A stretch of DNA of 64,000 nucleotides from Larix kaempferi (lineage: Eukaryota; Streptophyta; Pinopsida; Pinales; Pinaceae), in contig BSBM01000123.1 in assembly GCA_027924585.1 (NCBI GenBank), positions 16,322,001 through 16,386,000 of the forward strand. The letters run 5' to 3'. How positions within the stretch are numbered: position 1 is the first letter of the stretch; each line of letters begins with the position of its first letter. Below, in pieces: positions 58,317 to 64,000 of the stretch. Under the pieces are notes generated by a model. That model saw nothing but the letters and a program-made list of their open reading frames with translations, had not been told where the DNA came from and searched no databases. Made by a program: the position numbers and the translations under genes.

Positions 58317-59723
58317 TGGACACATTTGCAGAAGCCATTCCAAGCATGGTGGTAGGAGGATCTTTCCATGGCTATGGATGTAAGCGTTGGATGATGAGCA
58401 TCAGGATGATGCTCCAGTTACTGCTTTGTATGTATGCATCATATTGGATGCTGGATATGATTAGTTGGATCATTTATATGTATGTATGCATCATGTTGGA
58501 TGATGGATATGATCAGTTGGATCATTTATATGTATGTACGCATCATGTTGGATGTTGGATATGATCAGTTGGATCATTTATATGTATGTATGCATCATGT
58601 TGGTTGTTGGATATGATCAATTGGATCATGCGTATGTATTTGTATATGTATCATGTGGATACATTGTATGATCAGGTAGATCATGTATGATGATATGTAT
58701 CAGGCAGATACTGTGTATGCATCAAGTGGATGCATTGTATGATCAAGATGATCATGGATGATGAGCTTCAGGATGTTGCTCCAGATGACATGCATCAAAA
58801 CGATGCAGTGATGATGATCAGGATGATCATGTGTACATCAGGATGATGTATGGTGAGTATCAGATTGATACTCTATGGCCGTGGACAGGTTGTGTAGATA
58901 AGCATATAATAGCACCCTGGGAGGTTTGCAGATTCTCTTGCTAGGTTTTTCCGCTGGCATATAATAGCTCCCTGGGAGATCTGGCAAATGCTCTTTCGAG
59001 GTTTTGCTTTGGGAGGACATATAATAGCGCCCTGGGAGGTTTGCAAATTCTCTTGCTAGGTTTTGTCGTTGGCATATAATAGCTCCCTGGGAGATCTGGC
59101 AAATGCTCTTTTGAGGTTTTTTCCTATGGCATATAATAGTGCCCTGGGAGATCCGATAGGTTGGGATGTGTTCCCGTAATAAGTCCCGGGATGCTGTTTC
59201 GAGGTTTTTCCATGACCACATGTAATATCTCCCTAGGAGATCTGAAATGTTGGGATGTGTTCCCGTAATAAGTCCTGGGATGCTCTTGCGAGGTTTTGTG
59301 GTGACCACATATAATAGCGCCCTGGGAGATCCGATAGGTTGAGCTGTGTGCTCATAATCAGTCCTGGGATTCTCTTTCTAGGTTTTGTGATGAGGTCACA
59401 TGTAATGTGCTCCTGGGAGATCCGACAGGTAGATTTGTGTGCTCGTAACATCCTGGGATGCTACAACCAGGTTTTGTGATGCACGTAATAAGTCCTAAGG
59501 ATTCCACAGTATGGCCAGTGATGATGAAGACCTGCAAGTGGTGGGCATACATCCAGTATGAAAAAGGACTGGCTCTATAGAACTTCCTATGATGAGTAGA
59601 TTCAGAGATCAATTGAGATAGCAGAAACAGTGATGATGACGATGATTCGAGGACGATGATCCAGAGAAGAAGACTTGTGCTAGCAAATCTGTGTCGAGAA
59701 ATACCTTCCTAGTTAAGAGGGAG
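58317..59723 (+). repeat. Copia B 3' tail with tandem repeats and polypurine tract
   Basis: Same plan as the C tail. About four copies of the CATCATGTTGGATG...GATCAGTTGGATCA unit lie at 58430-58640, and eight units of the CATATAATAG...CCTGGGAGATCTG...GAGGTTTTG type at 58895-59480. The tail ends with TTAAGAGGGAG before the LTR at 59724. The 57-bp GATACATTGTGTGG array of C is reduced to about one copy here. Confidence 0.85.
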
Positions 59724-60368
59724 TGTTGATGTATATGTAACTTCGGAATGTATTTTACCCATGTGTATTGTAATCCTATAGAGATGTTATTATTCCTCTA
59801 TACCGAAGTGTTTGTATTCATATAGAGATGTTATTATTCCTCTATATGGAAGTGTCATCATTTATATTGTAAGTGTCGTAACTTATACTTGATGGGTTAT
59901 TAGACCACCTTGTTGGGGTTCGCCCTGTATAAGCCATGTGGTTCAAAGGGTTATTAGACCACCCTATTGGTGGTTGGCCCAGTCAGCATTATGTTATGTG
60001 GTTAAGTTAAGGCCAACCTAGTAAAGGTTATTAGGCAAGTCAAGTCAAGTATAAATAGAGTGCAGGAGGCACTCTATTTGATCATTCTATTCTCACACAC
60101 ACTCTTTGGAGAGTGGCGCACTTGTGGAGAAGGAGAAGCTGCTGCTAGGAGATGTCTATCTCTTATGCTTGGGTTGTATCATTTCTCTATCTATCTCTGA
60201 GGAAGTTATTGGGGTTTTTCACCTTTATGGTTTTCCCCAAGTAAACTCTATGTCTCTTGTGTGCTTGCATTATTGTGTCCATGATTGATATGTTGTAGAT
60301 ATGATGTACATGTTGTTCTCTCCGTTAAGATCCTAGATCAGATTGAAGTAAATTATGAAAAACTAACA
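59724..60368 (+). mobile_element. Copia B 3' LTR
   Basis: TGTTGATGTATATGTAACTT to GAAAAACTAACA, 645 bp, the same length as the 5' copy. It is followed by the CTGAA target copy (60369-60373) and the resumed Copia A reverse transcriptase. Confidence 0.92.
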
Positions 60369-61318
60369 CTGAAGAGGAACAACTCATTGCTTGGTGCAAG
60401 AGGGAGCTCACTTTTGAGTTTGAGATGAAAGACTTAGGTCTTATGCACTACATTCTTAGCCTTGATATTTGGAAAAGAAAAGATGAGATATTTCTTTCTC
60501 AAGGGAAGTACAATGTTGATATATTATGCAGGTTTGGTATGATGGATTGCAAATAGATGAGTACTCCGATGGTTTCAAATTTGAGGAAACTACATGAGTT
60601 AGATTCTGGATCGGATCCAGTGGACCCCACTTTGTATAGACATCTTATTAGTTCGTTGATTTTCTTTATACACTCGAGACCAGAGATATGTTACGATGTG
60701 AGTATTCTGAGTCAGTTTATGTCTAATCCAATACACATATATTGGGTTTCCTCTAAGCATGTGATTAGGTACCTTTGAGGTATGATTTCTTATGGACTCA
60801 AATATGCCTCTAGTGGAGGGGTGTTATTACTTGGTTATACTGACTCTGATTGGGGTGGTAGCATTGTGGCCTGAAATAATACATACGTCTATTGTTTTAG
60901 CTTGGGTTTTGCTATGATCTCTTGACCTAGAAGAAAGCAGGGCTCTATAGCCCAAAGTACTATAGAAGCAGAGTATATTGCTGCTAGTACTTCCTGTCAA
61001 GAAGTGGTGTGGACTAGGAAGCTACTTGTTGGTTTGTTCAATGAGAAGCTTCAGTCTATAGTCATTCAGTGTAACAATCAAAGTTGAATCAAGATTTCTA
61101 AAAACCATGTGTTTCATGGTAAGTCGAATCACATTGAAATGAAGTATCACTTCATCAGATACATGGTCTAGAAAGGTATAGTGAAACTTCAGTACATCGC
61201 TACTGATGAGCAAATTGTAGATGTGTTAACAAAGCATCTATTAGTGACAAAGTTTAGGTACTTCCAAGAAAAGCTTGGTATGGTAGAGAATGCCTCCCTC
61301 GCTAAGAGGGAGTGTTAA
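60369..61318 (+). pseudogene. Copia A gag-pol, 3' part (rest of reverse transcriptase and RNase H)
   Basis: Picks up in frame after the Copia B insertion: FEFEMKDLGLMHYILSLDIW, GKYNVDIL, then MSTPMVSNLRKL and DPTLYRHLISSLIFF. RNase H follows with GYTDSDWGGSI, STIEAEYIAAST and a mutated QCNNQS, where the catalytic Asp is Asn. The frame ends at a TAA inside the 3' LTR start (61316-61318). Several in-frame stops occur (for example CK-stop-MSTP and RYL-stop-GM). A purine tract GCTAAGAGGGAG (61301-61312) precedes the LTR. Confidence 0.88.
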
Positions 61319-61971
61319 ATATACAGCATCATGAGTCATTCTCCAAGCCAATCATGTGCAACTAGGATTGGGCCTCACGTTTTGAGGTAGGGATTTTGAG
61401 TTGGACTCAGGAACTTGGAGTAGATTCTTGATTTGGACTCAAGAATGACTAAGCCTTCAGTTGTAAAAGGCTATTCCTCATGTTTTGAATGATTTGATGT
61501 ATCAAAGTGATCATGTTGTAAATATTTGTTGGACAAGGCTTAGGACTTGTGTGTCAAGTCGGATTCTCATGTGGACCTCCAATTAGAGTAGGTACCCATG
61601 GGGTGGACCTCCAGATATAGAGGTGGATTCCTTGCATGTTGAAGCATTAATGTTGTGTGATGTATTACTAACCTTGGTCGCCAATTTCTATTAAGTCTCC
61701 TTTAGAGACTAGCCACCTCTAGAGTGAATTACTTTAGCATATGATCGTTTTGTCTAAGATTAATATAATATGATCACAACGTCTAACAATTATTCTAAGT
61801 ATAATATGATATGATATAGTATTAAAGTTAACACGCATGGACCATGCATATAAGACAAGGGATAAAGATAAGATGTGATAAGATATGAGAGAATTTGAAT
61901 TGCACATAAAATAATTAATTAAAAGAGAATTCGAATTGTTAAACTTAAGTGAAGACTTCAGTAAATCAAGG
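61313..61971 (+). mobile_element. Copia A 3' LTR, truncated
   Basis: Starts TGTTAAATATACAGC and aligns with the 5' LTR (41464 on) to GTAAATCAAGG, then stops abruptly at 61971. About 800 bp of the LTR is missing inside the window, displaced by the next element. Confidence 0.85.
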
Positions 61972-62914
61972 TGTTAGCACCAGTTTTGTTTTTGGATGAT
62001 TGGAAGGGTTAAGATCCATGAAAGAAGGAGTAAGGCCTCGGTTTTCAAATCATAGGACCCAAGGGATGCCAAATGAGATCTCTGGATGTGTATTTGTAGT
62101 TTGGGAATGAAATAATAAAAGGTCCTAAGCTTTAACATTGCAAACGAGGGTGAAATTATAAAGGTCCGCTCAATGTTATATAGGGGCACAAATGAAGGGT
62201 GTATATATGTGGTGATAAAGATCAACGGTTGGCAAGCGACTTCGCGAAAGTAAGATGGGGTGTTTTAACCATGGACGGAGTGTGCTAGGCCGCAAGCAAA
62301 TTGGAAATTTGATCAATGGGCGGAAGGACAGATCTACGTCCAGCAGGTACTTCGGTGATTTGACATGCGTGGGGAGTTGACATTTTCAGATTTGCGAAGT
62401 AGCGGTAGGCCTCGCATATTGTGATGGTGTAGATATGGAGGAGTTAATATCTACGGTGGATGTTGAGTTTGCAGACTGGACATGCGCGGAGGATTGGCAC
62501 TCTCAAAATTTGTGAACCGTGGTAGGGGCCGCACCTTTGGACGGTCATGATGCGGCTAAGATCTAGATCGATGGTTGACAGCATTTTCGTGGATTTAAGG
62601 TGCAAGAAAGGCAACGTGTGGTAGGATTGAAAATCGCGAAGGATTCTGGAGTTCAAGGGTGAAGAAGATCTATGGCACACAATTGATCGTGCAGATGAAC
62701 GGCTTAAAAAACCTCTTTGCTCGAGAAGATGCAAGAAGGTTAAGAAAATAGAAATAATATAAAAATGTAGTTGCACGGGGATCTCGATACTGTTTGTACG
62801 GTTGCATTGGAGAGCGAAAGATGAACCTGTTGCACGCAGATAACTCAGCCAGATTCTCAGACCAGCTGTCAGTAACCAGGAAGGCCTCTTGTCCCCCATT
62901 GGAAGACTATTTAA
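61972..62914 (+). mobile_element. Start of an unidentified element inserted in the Copia A LTR
   Basis: At 61972 the sequence changes from the Copia A LTR to TGTTAGCACCAGTTTTG, a plausible TG-type LTR start. The base composition becomes less AT-rich. No ORF on the plus strand is convincing until 62915. A TATTTAAA box (62907-62914) lies directly before the ATG there. The preceding bases CAAGG (61967-61971) are native to LTR A and would be the left target copy. Confidence 0.5.
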
Positions 62915-64000
62915 ATGGCTGAGCTTAGTGAGATAGAACCCCCAGGTTTTGAACACCAGAGGATAGATGACTTGTTAGGGGATAAAGATGCTGAGGTTTA
63001 TGATATAGTGTTGATAAAGAGCTCCATTGAGATAGAAAAGGACAAACTGAAGATAATTAGGGACTAGGGCATAGACGTGCATAAGGTTTACCAATCATTT
63101 TTCCATTTATTTGCAGGCGACCAAACCCCCAACTGTCTCGAGTTCGTCGACAGGTGCACCACCAATTACTCCTCCTCTGAGAGGGTAATTATGGATGCCT
63201 CCAGCTCAAAAATCCTGTGCCAATTCAATCCCCTCACTGTTAGGAAAGTCCTGTCAATCCTAGATGAGTTCTGCCAAAAATCCAAAGAATACACAGAAGA
63301 AGCCCTAATTTAGCATTTCAGACAAGCCAGAGCTGAGCCTAAACAGAGTTTTTACATGGCCTTCCTACAACCTAATGTCTCCTTCTAGGACTAACCTTTC
63401 CCTAGTGAAGTCAATTTGTTTAGAGAAGTGTCCAAATGTGTTATAACCATGTTGAGCCAATTCTTAGGATTAGATACAGACATGTATATCACTGAGCCTT
63501 TAATAAGCCTATTTTTTGTCCTGAGCACATTTCCACTTGAGTCTGATGAACCTAGTCAGTCCATCCAATGCTCCTGCCTTAAATTTGATGAGTCCCTTGC
63601 TGAGAATATCCATTCTGAGCTAGTGGAATTCCACAAGACTAGAAGCTTCAGGTTTCAGCCATACTTGTTGAGGATGCTCCTATCATTCAATGAAGAAAAC
63701 TTGCAGATGCCTGAGAGGATACTCACATTGGAAATGTACACAGACTACAACAAATTCATGAACAACCTTATGTCAGAGGTGTACAATGTTTTCTTTCAGA
63801 GGAAGCTGCCCAGGGTGTTGACAGAGATGAAGGAAATGTTACAGCCTTCCCCTGAAAAGAGGATTGGCGATTGGTTCCTGTTAGAGCAAGGCACAGTGAT
63901 CAGATTCTATGGTCTTACTCACCCACCATACATGCTTCCTGCTTTCTTAACCCCCAGAACATTTTCCATTGAACTGATCAGATAGAAGCTAAGAGTGGAA
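62915..64000 (+). pseudogene. Unrecognised protein ORF with multiple TAG/TAA stops (runs off right edge)
   Basis: One frame from ATG 62915 continues to the window end, about 360 codons, broken only by stops at 63065, 63311, 63386, 63392 and 63983. All are TAG or TAA and there is no frameshift. The start reads MAELSEIEPPGFEHQRIDDL. Later blocks include VYQSFFHLFAGDQTPNCLEF, LDEFCQKSKEYTEEALI, PERILTLEMYTDYNKFMNNL and FFQRKLPRVLTEMKEMLQPS. Composition is that of a soluble alpha-helical protein, with no zinc finger, DDE or reverse transcriptase motif. I do not recognise the family. Its place in a fresh insertion suggests a transposon-encoded ORF of unknown role. Confidence 0.55.

Larger units (their letters stand above)
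46131..60368 (+). mobile_element. Copia B: middle element of the nest, internally deleted
   Basis: The LTRs are 46131-46775 and 59724-60368, both 645 bp, TGTTGATGTATATG to ACTAACA, and the target duplication is CTGAA. Without the nested Copia C the element is about 6.9 kb. Most of gag, the protease and most of the integrase are missing, and the reverse transcriptase has several internal deletions. B is therefore non-autonomous; related autonomous elements like C could have mobilised it. The LTR pair differs by about 5% in its first 260 bp by eye, so it is older than C and younger than A, in agreement with the nesting. Confidence 0.92.
41464..61971 (+). mobile_element. Copia A: outermost element of the nest, 3' LTR truncated
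   Basis: The 5' LTR is 41464-42951 and the gag-pol relic is 43047-46130 continuing at 60369-61318. The 3' LTR starts at 61313 and is cut at 61971. Copia B (46131-60368) lies in its reverse transcriptase between two CTGAA copies. Removing B and one CTGAA joins the frame exactly. The LTRs differ at many positions by eye, clearly more than those of B or C, so A is the oldest of the three. The left flank is AGATT (41459-41463); the matching right copy is lost. Confidence 0.9.

Noticed and set aside
58838-59308. 156-codon minus-strand ORF
   Set aside because: Antisense reading of the CTGGGAGATCTG tandem array in the Copia B tail.
62444-62956. 170-codon minus-strand ORF at the start of the unidentified element
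   Set aside because: No recognisable domain and it overlaps the start of the plus-strand ORF at 62915; kept only as a possibility, not supported.

Overview
The window looks like an intergenic, transposon-packed stretch of a large seed-plant nuclear genome. A gymnosperm, probably a conifer, is the best guess. Support: almost no host coding sequence, many old and broken LTR retrotransposons, CACTA, hAT-MITE and miniature (TRIM) elements, degenerate telomere-like repeats, and a Penelope-like element with a GIY-YIG domain, a class reported among land plants mainly from conifers. The species cannot be named from the sequence. No tRNA, rRNA, CRISPR array or intact host gene was recognised.

Layout, left half. 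1-2265: a minus-strand Copia LTR (element D) with a primer-binding side on its left and a polypurine side on its right. 3111-5170: a plus-strand Ty3/Gypsy (Tat-like) pol remnant with RNase H, integrase and a second RNase H after the integrase. 5330-6879: a minus-strand gene remnant resembling plant mobile domain proteins, cut by a 295-bp hAT-like MITE. 9365-12600: an unrecognised ORF remnant, a polypurine tract and a probable Gypsy LTR. 12690-14910: trinucleotide and telomere-like degenerate repeats. 14912-16471: a CACTA-like element holding a Copia LTR and a foldback hairpin. 18848-19172: two exon-like blocks that may be the only host-gene relic. 22293-23325: a TRIM element with three LTRs, the middle one split by a Copia solo LTR. 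24001-24900: the Penelope-like element. 26528-27791: a Gypsy-type solo LTR.

Middle and right. 28020-28945 and 31765-32010 hold G-rich and GAT repeats. 32691-33520 is a repeat-protein pseudogene. 35060-40259 is a decayed CACTA (En/Spm) transposase gene sitting in a Gypsy LTR (40260-40802). From 41464 to 61971 lies a three-level nest. Copia A (oldest) was broken in its reverse transcriptase by Copia B (46131-60368, target duplication CTGAA). B was broken in its RNase H by Copia C (50636-57987, target duplication GTTCG). C is the youngest: its gag-pol lies in one frame with only five in-frame stops. The 3' LTR of A is cut at 61972 by a fourth element that leaves the window and carries an unrecognised ORF with several TAG/TAA stops.

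No cellular pathway is encoded here. The shared logic is transposition: LTR promoters, primer-binding sites matching initiator tRNA-Met, gag-pol polyproteins and polypurine tracts. Features of most interest are a base-paired, covarying hairpin beside the TATA box in four Copia LTRs, splice-site-like motifs in the non-coding interior of the deleted Copia B/D type, tandem-repeat tails after pol in B and C, and the Penelope-like relic.
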